Shown here one piece after another: positions 35,554 to 46,617 of a DNA stretch of 64,000 bases (position 1 is the first letter of the stretch; each line of letters starts with the position of its first letter). The position numbers and the translations under genes were made by a program. Origin of the DNA: Mesostigma viride (lineage: Eukaryota > Streptophyta > Mesostigmatophyceae > Mesostigmatales > Mesostigmataceae); assembly GCA_009746045.1 (NCBI GenBank), contig RPFO01000165.1, forward strand, positions 312,001 through 376,000, in the 5' to 3' direction. Below the pieces are notes generated by a model that did not search any database, was not told the DNA's origin, and was given only the letters and a program-made list of their open reading frames with translations.

Positions 35554-35770
35554 ACTTCCACATGGAGTCGCGATCGTCTGCCTAGTAGAGACAACGGTTA
35601 CGGCTGACTTCTAGTGTTACAGAGCAAGACAGTCACATCAGGATGTGTCTCTCTCTGTAACACCGTAAGTTTTCCGCAACTCGATCTATGAATCTTCTCG
35701 GATGACAGACATCTGATCAACGTTGTACTACCCGGAAGGTTACAACTTCAAGAGAAACACCAAAGTAGAG

Positions 35771-35784
35771 ATCCTCCGATACCA
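35771..35784 (-). other. Primer-binding site of G2
   Basis: The minus strand TGGTATCGGAGGAT lies one base inside the 5' LTR end TCGTTACA. It resembles a tRNA-iMet-type site and is shared with G1 (4631-4646). Confidence 0.75.
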
Positions 35785-35785
35785 A

Positions 35786-35796
35786 TGTAACGACTA
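35786..35796 (-). repeat. 5' LTR of G2, inner 11-bp remnant
   Basis: TGTAACGACTA, the first 11 bases of the LTR as read on the plus strand. The remaining 768 bases are at 37560-38327. 11 + 768 equals the 779 bp of the other LTR. Confidence 0.88.
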
Positions 35797-37559
35797 ATGT
35801 CCAAAAACCAAATGTCCTCATTTGAGGACATAGTCCTCGTTTGAGACGGGGGGGGTCAGGGGCGCGGTTTTGGCGCCAAATTTGGTCCTAGGGTCAGTTG
35901 GTGGGTTTTGGCGCGAAACTGGGATAGGTACTGAGCGCGCCAAGCCCCTGGGGTCGACAGGGGTCGACCGTACCTGGAAAATATGAGGCGACGAAAAGTA
36001 CCTACAATAGCAAGAACATCGCAATGCAATCGAGTGTTTTGTCGAGTGGCGGCTATGGGGTCGTGCCAGTTCCGAGGCTTGCCTGAATGTTATAGGGAAT
36101 TATTTTGCCCCGGACGAAGACAGCATTTTAGATCGTCATCTAGTGATTTCGAATATGCTATTCTTCACGTGCAGGTGCTTTGTATATGTCGAAATTTTTG
36201 TTCATGAACGGATTTTGGCATGGTTGAAGAAAATCTGAGAGCTACGTAGATCGCATGATAGGTCAGTTCGCAGTTCGGTTTTACAATTTCTTTTTCCGCC
36301 CAGGCGCTGCGGATATCGCGAGCATGGGTTATGGTACGCTTCTGGGCTTATGGGCGACATGGGGAGAAGAGGGACCTGGGCAGTTGCATGCGTCAAACAG
36401 TCTCTATTTTTTCGTCGTGATGTCGCAGTCGCGCCTGGCGAAAACCAGGGCGAGCGCGAGCCATATTTTTCTTTTGCCGCAAGTCTGGGTGCTTCCCACG
36501 CGTCACCGTCCTTTTATATATATTTCTTGAGCTGGCCCGCGCAGCTGGCGGCCTGGGCGCACGTCAAGAACAAGGTTCCGGCTGTCATTCTCAACCGCAT
36601 CGTTCTAAGTAAGCGTGTTAAGCGGATTGTAACCTATAACTCTCGCAGACGTGATCATTCCGGTTGCTTTCAATGCCCAACTTCGTGGTTTTGATTACGT
36701 TTATGTCCGGGGAATAACGGAAGTTTGCTGGGCAGTACTTTCTTTTCCCGTTGCGTCACTGAAAAGGTAAACGGCCTTGCGTTATCAAAACAGCAGCAAC
36801 TAGAATTCGCTGTGCTTAATTGCGATGTGGTAGTTTGATTCAACACATATACTGCCTTGTTGCTGAGAAGTTTTTCAAGGCTTGCTGGTATGTTGCCCAT
36901 ATGTTTCTAATGCTTCAACTCATGTCCAAGTGATCAAGACTGGCTTGGAAACTTGTGCTTGTCATGTTTACATTGTGCTTGTGTTACAACTTGTGCCTCT
37001 TTGCAGTATATGTTTCATACATAACGTAAGGGTTCAGCATCATGGTTTAGCACCGTGGTGGCAGCCGAGCCTCTACTAACGATCATGGACCTAACCTTGG
37101 CAAGTATTTGCTTCATATTTCACTCGTTGGACTGAGCTAGCTTTACACCTGCTGTTTGGCCTGCACCATGGTCCCTGGCTGCCAGTTACATTTTGTCCCC
37201 CCCCCCTGGCAGGCTGCAGGGTCTAGGACTGCGAGGGTGTAACATAGACATGTTGTGGGCACCCTGGGTGCATTTTCAGGGCCAGCCATGACCTGGCCAT
37301 GCCTTCTTTCTTGGCATATTTTTGACTTGAGTGCTATTTGGTCACTCGTGTAGCGACCCCCCTGCATTCATAAATCGTAAACAATTATACAATGAGCATA
37401 TTTCATGGATGTTAAGCATTGCTACTCTTGAACATATCATAAATGAACATGGTTCCATGCCCTACCCATGGATATGTTGAAATGTGTGAGTTATTACAAA
37501 TGGTATCCATGCTTAAAAATGTCCTCATTTGAGGACATTTTCTTGGTGATTAGACACTA
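35797..37559. mobile_element. Nested 1.76-kb element with hairpin-bearing inverted ends in the G2 5' LTR
   Basis: The insertion divides the LTR after CGACTA. ACTA (or ACTAA) is present on both sides, a likely 4-5 bp target duplication. Each end carries ATGTCCTC-ATTT-GAGGACAT (35812-35831 and 37519-37538), an 8-bp stem with a 4-base loop, inside an imperfect inverted repeat of about 35 bp (CTAAT...ACCAA..AATGTCC). The interior has no recognisable ORF; it includes a G run at 35847 and a C run near 37198. It looks like a non-autonomous DNA transposon of unidentified superfamily. Confidence 0.65.
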
Positions 37560-38327
37560 AAACTGATCATCAGCATCATCCACAGTCCAATATGAAAGAT
37601 CTTTTACCTGGGTTGCTTTCTTGAGTTGCAGAACTTCAAGTATCCGAGCAACGTTGAGATGGAAATTCCACAGCACGTGATTTAGGGAATCACAACCCCT
37701 TGCAGACACAAAGACAAGCTCGTGTATAGACGACCTCTGTGGAACTGAAGGACGTCTATAGCCAAGGGGCTCTTATGAATGGACAACAAAGACAAGCTTT
37801 ATTATACCATGATGAATCAAAACCAACGTAGCAACAATGGCGACCCCACGTCCTTGATATCGACGTGCTTGTCGAACTTGCTCCAACCTTAGCCTGAAGA
37901 GAACCAATCAGAATCATGGAATTCTATACAAGATCTTCGTATCCATCCTAGTCACACAAAACAGAACAACACCACACACAGCCTGGCAGAATCTTTCCAT
38001 GAGATCCTAAATCTGTCGTAAGCACTGAAGTCCCAAAGGAGCATTTAAGACTCAATAGTACCAACTAACAAACTACAACCCCACGTGGATCAGGCCACGA
38101 CCAATGAGGGCTCCTACCAGTAGTACCAACCAACAAACTACAACCCTACGTGGATCAGGCCACGACCAATGAGGGTTCCTATCAGTTGGTTGACAAAGTA
38201 TCAGCTCCAAGTACCGTCGTCTTAGAAACCTCATAACTTTCTCAATACTGATCCAAAAGTCCTCAAATAAAAGCCAAACATTCACAAAACAAAGGATGTA
38301 ACAACAAAGTCATTTTTGCTTGTTACA
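37560..38327 (-). repeat. 5' LTR of G2, outer 768 bp
   Basis: Matches 19259-20026 with about a dozen differences. It ends TGTTACA at 38327, followed by the GTGGG target duplication (38328-38332). Confidence 0.93.
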
Positions 38328-38332
38328 GTGGG

Positions 38333-41300
38333 CGTGTGTGTGTGCTGGGGGGTAGGATGGATAGGGAAAAGAAAGAGTGAAAAATGCAAGGTGTGGGGGA
38401 GTTAAATGTTTCACCTCGCGGCAAAAGTCGTTGTGCCTGCCGCGTGTATTGACAAGCAGCTGTGGGCACGGTTGCAGCAAGTGAGTACACGCCAAGGGCC
38501 TGCACGGTTCATGCACTAGCACACAGCCAGTGGGACGAAACATCTGCACATATTACTTGGGTTCATCTATTTTGCACATTACCTGCTTGGGTTCATCAAC
38601 TGAATTCTGCACCTTACACTTGCATGGCTCATGGTTTCAATCGCTGCTCAATTGACGGAAAATGCACAGGCCATCAACATTCAGATATGTTAATCCTGAA
38701 AAGTGACCTTCCACACCAGGAGAATGAAGGTCGATGCTGCTTTGACGCATGAGCCTAATCCACGTGCTCTCGGAGGTCTCCACCTCGGCAGGAGCACCTG
38801 CAGGCGTTCAATGTGGCTCGCTTACCTCAAGCAATATGCGCGTGCTGAAAGCTACCGGGATCTAGGCAGAGTTAAATTATCTGCCCGGAAAAAGCACCTC
38901 TTAAACCTTTCTCGACAACGAAGCTCTGAGCAGCGCTATATTGTCGTGGCCGGACTTCATTGTCGCCATTAAAATGTCAAAAGCTGTTTGATTCATCCAA
39001 GGAAAATGCGTGCATGGTAGACAGATCATGAGATGCCCGGGCGTATAGACATGACAAGCAACTGCTTAGATGGCGCTCCTCGCGTTTTCCCTCGACTCAG
39101 TTCGTTAAGGCGCCTAATCCAATGTAGCCAATGCATCTGGGTGTGACCAGAATACAGAGCCTAGCCCCTAAATGGGCAGAAATACTGCCGATGCATCGGC
39201 TGTAACTTCACAATTTTGCAAACCAGATGCCATCCAACCCACCCATATCCAATGGCTGTCCTTGGGGGCCAAGCATGTCCATGAGTTGCCCTTCGGGTTG
39301 GTATATCACAACCTTACATATATGCAGGGTAGGCCATGTATAACTGCCGTCAAAGTCAGGGGGGTCAAGACGAGCGTTTTCATTTTTGGTAGAATGTGCA
39401 TTTTGAATTATGTTGTAAGAGCTAGGCACCTACCACTTCAGGGATGATAAACAATTAGTTGCTGAACAGTTTGAGCCATTGGGGTCATCATGTGGGTGGG
39501 TATACCAGCAGTTACACCCAGTACAGCCCATAGGGGTACCGTTGGTAAAAAGCAACCAAGGGGGTAGGGGTGGGCATACTACCTACTAATACCTACTAAA
39601 AATGTCCCCCAACCATGCCACACAATACATTTCCCTTCCACAATGATGGGGAAACATAACTGCATCATCACACTGCCCTTACATGGCACCTATGTGCAGG
39701 TGCCACCTTGTCCATGCACGTAGGTAACGTGGTACGGATACCCTACGCAAGGCACGCATTCTAGGAGGCAGCCACAAACAAACTAGTGATTTTAAGCCTA
39801 TTTCAGCTTGCCCTAGCAAGGATAAACTAGGCCTAAGCTGCTATAGCCTGCCAGGTGATGGCCAGCACACCTGGTGGCACATGCTGACAATGGGAAGCTT
39901 CCACTCACCGGGTACATGGTTGATGATGCCACAGAGACCAGCCAACTGCCTCACACTCATGCAATATGTGTGTGGGAAATGTATAACAAACATATATGGA
40001 GGTATTCAAACCCATACAGCCTCTAAAACTTATCACCATCACACTATGGCAGGTCAACTGACTGAGGGAAGCATCTAAGAATGGTGTTTTAGGAAGGGGC
40101 CAGGCCATGGTCAAGAAAGAGCATGAATAATACAAAAAGAATGTGCTACACAAGCTAGAACGTATATATAAACGTCAAACATCGACAAGAAAACGATAAC
40201 TCAGCTTTACCTGGCATGGCTGGCATTACCTTGGCCCAGGCGGTGGCCGCAAAATGGCGCATTTCGGCACACCAAAGTTGTGCAGCATGGTCGCTAGATT
40301 CGACGATTTCTGGCCACCCTTGCACGTTTACGACTAAAAATCATCATAAAAAGTAAAAAGAAACCGATGTATCCTTTAAAATACGCCGGAAAGGTATTGC
40401 TGTCAACGTTTCTATCGTCCGGCCTGATCGCAGTTTTTTCCAGCAAGAACGCTGCCGACACCTATCAAATGGCATTCCCGCGAACCAAAAATTGGCCTGT
40501 ATCGTCTTTAGGACGTATAAAATCAATTCCCTGAGTTTGGTCAGAAAATTCGAACGGAAACGTAAATGCCATGCGTGGGCGCAAGCCGCCATGGCCAGGT
40601 CGTCGTTTTCCGGAATGCACGTTGTACGTGAAAAAGTACCCTGACCCCTTGTACTTTGACCGGCCAGAACACCTCTATAACTTTGTCAGAAGTATGCAAA
40701 CCATAGTACCATGCTGTGAGGAAAATTATAAACTTTCGATCTTCTCAGCTAAACGTTTCCTAATTCTCAATAGTTTTCGCGGCATTTGGTCCCCCGAGAA
40801 GGGGCCGACGTGTCGGCTGTAACTCAGTTTTAGGCGGAAAATCGGCAGCCAGACCATTTAGGGGCTAGTGCACGCGGCGATATTGTTTGGTCTGTCGCAC
40901 AATTGCTGTTGTGTTTGCAATTATTCTGCTCGCTCAGATGCAGGATTAACTTCGGCTTGATTTCTTAATTACCCTCGTGTGCAGGTCATACGGCTGACAT
41001 TCCTCTATTAGCTTTCGTAGCCATGGCTGAATTTGGCTTCCAGGTACTGAGCACGGCCTGCACTTTGACCCCCGAAGACGTAAAGGCATTACGTCGGAGT
41101 TTACGTACAGATCTGTATTAAAAAAACAGATCTGCATATACGCCTAGCCATCTGTATTTTTCGGGCCCTAACATTACAGATCTGTCAAAAGCTCAATTTC
41201 TTTTGTTTGTTTGGTAGATATCGTACACGCCGTCCCAATTCGGCCGGCAATCCGGCCCGGCGGCCCCCCTTCCGTTCGGCGGCCATAGGCTAGAGTCAGT

Positions 41301-41489
41301 GGAGGTCAGTGATACCCGGCCCAGAGCCCACAGGAGTTAATAACTTTTTAATTTTGTTTGTTTGTTTGTTTAGTCCAGTCCTCAGCCCCCGGAGTTAATT
41401 AATTAATTTTCTTTTGTTTGTTTCCTGGTTTTCAGCCAGAACACTTTACAGAAGCTAATTATTTATATAAAACTACTAATGCGAGGGGT
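38333..41489. other. Unassigned flank between G2 and the tandem array
   Basis: Begins with the rest of the GT-rich array. I see no gene that I can support. It contains repeat R3 copy b (41073-41206) and AT-rich (GTTT)n and TTAA stretches at 41340-41470, just before the tandem array. Confidence 0.45.
41073..41206 (-). repeat. Dispersed repeat R3, copy b (inverted)
   Basis: Reverse complement of 16980-17115 with a few changes, including the ACAGATCTGT palindromes and GGGCCCGAAAAATACAGATG. The weaker extension continues leftwards to about 40985. Confidence 0.65.
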
Positions 41490-43852
41490 CAACTACTTAA
41501 CTACGATCGTGTTGCGCAAGGGAGAAACCCGAACATCCTGACACCGCCGCGGGCGCCGTACCGTACGGCCTGATCGCACCCCCACGACCGAGGGCGAATC
41601 CTGAAATCCTGCGGAGCCGCGAGTTACGGCCCGTAACCTCCGGCCTGAACGCCGTCACACCCGCCTAAGATCGACTGTCACCTATTCTGAACGGAAGCCG
41701 AATTCAGCAAAATGCGCGAGAAATGCCGGTGGGCATATACGGATGGGGGGGAAGTTGTTTGCCGAAGCAGCTAAGCCCAAACATCGTAGTAGATTTACTA
41801 AGGGTTCAGTCAGAACTGGAAATTTTGAGTGTTCAGACTGAACGGGAATTGTGCAGAAAATTTAGTTCGAACCCTAGTCTGAACGGTTTTTGGGTTCAAT
41901 TTTCGGTTTGGCCTACTTCCCACGCAATTTCCGTGCCAATTTTTGCGAGATGACCGAACTGAACGTGTTCAGACGGGGAGCGTGGCAAAAAACGGCTCAA
42001 AACTGTGAAAAGCAGGGGGCTCAGCGCCCAAAACGGCCGTACGAAACCGAAATTTTTGGGCTCCCGCTGGCCCCCCCGCCTCGGCGCCCTCGGCCACTGC
42101 CCCTTCGCACTGCGCACCCCGCGTGGCGCCGGCGTTCCCTATGACGCACCCCGCGGGTGTACGCGCCAATCGCCCGCTCAGGCGCCAAAAAGTCCGGGCC
42201 CCGAAGGGGCCCCCAACTTGTCAACTACTTAACTACGATCGTGTTGCGCAAGGGAGAAACCCGAACATCCTGACATCGCCGCGGGCGCCGTACCGTACGG
42301 CCTGATCGCACCCCCACGAACGAGGGCCATCCCTGAAATCCTGCGGAGCCGCGAGTTACGGCCCGTAACCGCCGGCCTGAACGCCGTCACACCCGCCTAA
42401 GATCGAGTGTCACCTATTCTGAACGGAATCTGAATTCAGCAAAATGCGCGAGAAATGCCGGGGGGCATATACGGCTGATTAACTTGTTAATACACGAAGG
42501 ATCTCTATCCAAACATCCTACTACATTTACTAAGGGTTCAGACTGAACGGGAAATGTCGACTGTTAAGACTGAACGGGAAATGTGCAGAAAATTTAGTTC
42601 GAACCCTAGTCTGAACGGTTTTTCGGTGAAATTTTCGGTTCGGCCTACTTCCCACGCAATTTCTGTGCCAACTTTTGCGAGATGACTGAACTGAACGTGT
42701 TCAGACGTGGAGCGTGGCAAAAAACGGCTCGAAACTGTGAAAAGCAGGGGGCTCAGCCCGCCAAAAGGCCGTACGAAACCGAAATTTTTGGGCTCCCGCT
42801 GGCCCCCCTGCCTCGGCGCCCTCGGCCACTGCCCCTTCGCACTGCGCAGCCCGCGTGGCGCCGGCGTTCCCTATGACGCACCCCGCGGGTGTACGCGCCA
42901 ATCGCCCGCTCAGGCGCCAAAAAGTCTGGGCCCCGAAGGGGCCCCCAACTTGTCAACTACTTAACTACGATCGTGTTGCGCAAGGGAGAAACCCGAACAT
43001 CCTGACATCGCCGCGGGCGCCGTACCGTACGGCCTGATCGCACCCCCACGAATGAGGGCCATCCCTGAAATCCTGCGGAGCCGCGAGTTACGGCCCGTAA
43101 CCGCCGGCCTGAACGCCGTCACACCCGCGTAAGATCGAGTCTCACCTATCCTGAACGGGTGCTCAATTCAGCAAAATGCGCGAGAAATGCCGGGGGGCAT
43201 ATACGGCAGGGGGGAATAGTTTATGACGATTCAATCAAGCATCTCTATCCAAACATCGTAGTCGATTTACTAAGGGTTCAGTCAGAACTGGAAATTTTGA
43301 GTGTTCAGACTGAACGGGAATTGTGCAGAAAACTTAGACCCTATTCTGAACGGTTTTTCGGTTAAACTTTCGGTTCGGCCTACTTCCCACGCAATTTCCG
43401 TGCCAATTTTTGCGAGATGACTGACCTGAACGTGTTCAGACGGGGAGCGTGGCAAAAAACGGCTCGAAACTCTGAAAAGCAGGGGGCTCAGCCCCAAAAA
43501 CGGCCGTACAAAACCGAAATTTTTGGGCTCCCGCTGGCCCCCCCGCCTCGGCGCCCGCGGCCACTGCCCCTTCGCACTGCGCACCCCGCGTGGCGCCGGC
43601 GTTCCCGAGGACGCACCCCGCGGGTGTACGCGCCAATCGCCCGCTCAGGCGCCAAAAAGTCTGGGCCCCGAAGGGGCCCCCAACTTGTCAACTACTATAT
43701 TACGATCGTGTTGCGCAAGGGAGAAACCCGAACATCCTGACATCGCCGCGGGCGCCGTACCGTACGGCCTGATCGCACCCCCACGAACGAGGGCCATCCC
43801 TGAAATCCTGCGGAGCCGCGAGTTACGGCCCGTAACCGCCGGCCTGAACGCC

Positions 43853-44596
43853 TGTCAGAAACCGGGGCTCGGAGGAAAGATCTTTTGCCTGTTATGACCC
43901 AGATATTGCACAAGTGTATGGAAAAGACTTCTTGTATTAAAATACGTTTACTGAGAGTGGAAAACACGGTGCGGCCAACACTGGGCGCAGTCTACCATAG
44001 CCAACACTGGGCCAGGGCAAATGACAATGCCAACACTGGGCAGGGTCACACGACCAACACTGGGTCGGGGCCACACACGGCTAGCAAGCAAAACAACTCT
44101 AGGCACACAAAGTAGTGGCGGCTAATGCATTATGCACCGTTGATTTACATCTGACGGCACTGCAGCTTAGCGTCTCTACAACCACGGAAAGAACACTAGA
44201 TAATAACGACTTTGCAGCCTGTAATCTATTGTCCACATCATGGTACATTGTGTGTGTGGTCTGATAGGCTCAAAGTCCTATCGCCTCCAGGGCGGCACCA
44301 CAAACTGCGGACCTGATCTGATCCGGAGAGAGCCGATGTAAATTACGGCACCTGTAACGGTGCTGACAGGTAACGCTTGCTGTATTCCGAGCAACATCAT
44401 TCGGATTTTAGTACACTCAAACATTGTATATGATATTAAGTTAGTCAACGACCTGTGGGTGCAATTAATAGGGATGCAAACCCAACAACAAGTCGTGTAA
44501 ATAAACACCTAGCTGACGGCGTCAATTTTCCCCGCATATAATGCGTGATACCATAATGCGTGACAAAAGTAGAGAAACATCGCTAGATATTTGACA
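43853..44596 (-). repeat. 3' LTR of the gag-only element
   Basis: 744 bp, TGTCAGAAACC...ATATTTGACA on the plus strand. It contains a small tandem motif (CCAACACTGGG repeated five times, about 43976-44065). The minus-strand purine run ATGGGGGTG next to it (44597-44605) is the likely plus-strand primer. Confidence 0.93.
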
Positions 44597-44626
44597 CACC
44601 CCCATACTGCATGTCACGTATTCCGG

Positions 44627-45511
44627 CTACTCAATGAAAAAACCAGCAGGAACATCTGCCACGTCGTCAGCCAGTGGCTCGCCGTCCATGGTGAAGTGCG
44701 CCTCAGGTTTCTTGGACTTGTTCTCCGCCTTCTTGGACCAGCAGCGATCCTCAGTGTGGCCGGTACGGTGGCAGTGCTTGCAGGTCAGCACTTTCCCACC
44801 CTTGGTGAGGAAGACTGATTCGTCGATAGTACCCGCACAGTGGGGGCAGGCAGCAGTATGATACACTGGTGCACTGGAATCTGAGCTGCCAGCTTGGGCC
44901 GCGCGGTGCACACGCAGATGGTCGTCCACTTTCAGGACGGCGGTCTTGTAGTCTTTCCACGTCAAGTCGGGGGGAAGGTTGTACGCCGCCAGGACGGGGC
45001 CATACTGGGCAGGAAGTCTGCGGCGGTGTGATGTCACCAGGATAGAATCATGGAGTTTATTGTTGCTTAATTTATTATATTCCAGGTACTTTCGTTCGGT
45101 GAGATTGATATTTGCAGGAACAGAATCCATGGGAATCTGCTCAGCTGACAGCAGTTCCTCAAGTGTCGCGGCCTGATGGGTGGATGTCGTTTCGTCATGT
45201 CCATAGACGTCAACCAGGACGGTCCACGCCTCGTGCATATACTTGTTGGGGGCCGTAGCGGCATGCAGTAGCGCGTTGCCGTCGAGGCCAGCAATCAGGG
45301 CAGCGTAGCCAATTTTTTGCTGCTTTACCACGATCGGATCCTTTCCAGCTAGTACATCTGAATATCCAAGGGCGTCGAATTGCCCTTCCGCCTTGATTCG
45401 GAATCCGGTGAATTTCTTGGGGTCGCTCCCATCGAAGTTGAGATTCTTGAGAGCACTAAGAACGCTGCTCTCCTTGACTTCTCGTGCCACAGCTGGCGCA
45501 CCTCCCGACAT
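44627..45511 (-). CDS. gag: Gag protein of the gag-only element (UBN2/copia-type, CCHC)
   Basis: ATG at 45511, 294 codons, intact. The N-terminal half is a copia-type gag domain: LKNLNFDGSDPKKFTGFRIK, then HEAWTVLVDVYGHDETT. Next comes LTWKDYKTAVLKVDDHLRV. Two zinc-binding motifs follow: CPHC...CKHC and the knuckle CKHCHRTGHTEDRCW (C-x2-C-x4-H-x4-C). The C-terminus is acidic. The stop at 44627 lies about 30 bp before the 3' LTR, leaving no room for pol. The intact frame and near-identical LTRs suggest a recently active, trans-mobilised unit in which Gag itself is kept. Confidence 0.85.
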   Translation of the reverse strand: MSGGAPAVAREVKESSVLSALKNLNFDGSDPKKFTGFRIKAEGQFDALGYSDVLAGKDPIVVKQQKIGYAALIAGLDGNALLHAATAPNKYMHEAWTVLVDVYGHDETTSTHQAATLEELLSAEQIPMDSVPANINLTERKYLEYNKLSNNKLHDSILVTSHRRRLPAQYGPVLAAYNLPPDLTWKDYKTAVLKVDDHLRVHRAAQAGSSDSSAPVYHTAACPHCAGTIDESVFLTKGGKVLTCKHCHRTGHTEDRCWSKKAENKSKKPEAHFTMDGEPLADDVADVPAGFFIE

Positions 45512-45854
45512 GTTCTTGATTGCGTTGGAGATTTGTAATGTGAAGTAAAGTGTGATTTAATCTCTCCAGAGATACTGCGTTGTTGTCGAGCAGATCCTGT
45601 AGATTTCTGATTGAAAAGTCTGGAAGTTCGCTGAAACACACACAGTTGAAAAATTCTTGTCGAATGCCACGCAGGAGCCAGCGGCAGTAGGCAGATTCAG
45701 GAAACACGCCCGGGAAGATGTCTTCAACTTGGGCAAAAAGCAGATTTGCTCTTGCGAGGTAGTCTGGGCAAGATTCTTCGGGAAATTGAAAAAGCTCAAT
45801 TCCAGATCTCAGGTTGCGGTCGTTGGGAATTGGAAAATATGGGTTCATAGGCAT
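45456..45854 (-). CDS. Upstream ORF of the gag-only element, possibly capsid-like
   Basis: An ATG at 45854 (MPMNPYFPIPNDRNL) lies about 20 bp inside the 5' LTR. The ORF has 132 codons and overlaps the gag start by 56 bases in another frame. The text (LRSGIELFQFPEESCPDYLARANLLF, LLRGIRQEFFNCVCFSELPDF, IRNLQDLLDN) resembles the helical capsid part of a gypsy-type gag, but I cannot assign a family. A frameshift joining it to the downstream gag would give one longer protein. Translation of two separate proteins is the alternative. Confidence 0.55.
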   Translation of the reverse strand: MPMNPYFPIPNDRNLRSGIELFQFPEESCPDYLARANLLFAQVEDIFPGVFPESAYCRWLLRGIRQEFFNCVCFSELPDFSIRNLQDLLDNNAVSLERLNHTLLHITNLQRNQEHVGRCASCGTRSQGEQRS

Positions 45855-45859
45855 CACTC

Positions 45860-45873
45860 GCTACTCGATACCA
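45860..45873 (-). other. Primer-binding site of the gag-only element
   Basis: The minus strand TGGTATCGAGTAGC starts directly at the 5' LTR edge. It shares TGGTATCG with the G1 and G2 primer sites, suggesting a gypsy-like primer tRNA. Confidence 0.7.
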
Positions 45874-46617
45874 TGTCAGAAACCGGGGCTCGGAGGAAAG
45901 ATCTTTTGCCTGTTATGACCCAGATATTGCACAAGTGTATGGAAAAGACTTCTTGTATTAAAATACGTTTACTGAGAGTGGAAAACACGGTGCGGCCAAC
46001 ACTGGGCGCAGTCTACCATAGCCAACACTGGGCCAGGGCAAATGACAATGCCAACACTGGGCAGGGTCACACGACCAACACTGGGTCGGGGCCACACACG
46101 GCTAGCAAGCAAAACAACTCTAGGCACACAAAGTAGTGGCGGCTAATGCATTATGCACCGTTGATTTACATCTGACGGCACTGCAGCTTAGCGTCTCTAC
46201 AACCACGGAAAGAACACTAGATAATAACGACTTTGCAGCCTGTAATCTATTGTCCACATCATGGTACATTGTGTGTGTGGTCTGATAGGCTCAAAGTCCT
46301 ATCGCCTCCAGGGCGGCACCACAAACTGCGGACCTGATCTGATCCGGAGAGAGCCGATGTAAATTACGGCACCTGTAACGGTGCTGACAGGTAACGCTTG
46401 CTGTATTCCGAGCAACATCATTCGGATTTTAGTACACTCAAACATTGTATATGATATTAAGTTAGTCAACGACCTGTGGGTGCAATTAATAGGGATGCAA
46501 ACCCAACAACAAGTCGTGTAAATAAACACCTAGCTGACGGCGTCAATTTTCCTCGCATATAATGCGTGATACCATAATGCGTGACAAAAGTAGAGAAACA
46601 TCGCTAGATATTTGACA
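45874..46617 (-). repeat. 5' LTR of the gag-only element
   Basis: 744 bp, matching 43853-44596 with about one change (CCTCGCATATA against CCCCGCATATA). Confidence 0.93.

Larger units (their letters stand above)
19248..38327 (-). mobile_element. Ty3/gypsy LTR retrotransposon G2, complete but with two nested insertions
   Basis: Minus-strand order: 5' LTR (38327-37560 plus 35796-35786), primer site, gag, PR, RT, RNase H, integrase with chromodomain, a third ORF, polypurine tract, 3' LTR (20026-19248). GTGGG flanks both ends. Element C1 (26375-34199) sits in gag and a 1.76-kb element sits in the 5' LTR. Without them G2 is about 9.5 kb. The two LTRs differ at roughly a dozen positions, mostly transitions, and the ORFs carry several frame breaks, so G2 is the oldest layer. 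Confidence 0.93.
43853..46617 (-). mobile_element. Gag-only non-autonomous LTR retrotransposon (TR-GAG type)
   Basis: 2765 bp, with 744-bp LTRs at 43853-44596 and 45874-46617, termini TGTCA...TGACA and a flanking ACGCC duplication (43848-43852 and 46618-46622). The LTRs differ at about one base. Inside are only a primer site, two overlapping gag-type ORFs and a short purine run. With no protease, integrase or RT it must move with proteins supplied by another element. Confidence 0.92.

Noticed and set aside
40180-40320. Short possible exon on the minus strand with a GT donor-like end (near 40230)
   Set aside because: Only about 20 codons, no recognisable domain, and no matching downstream exon.
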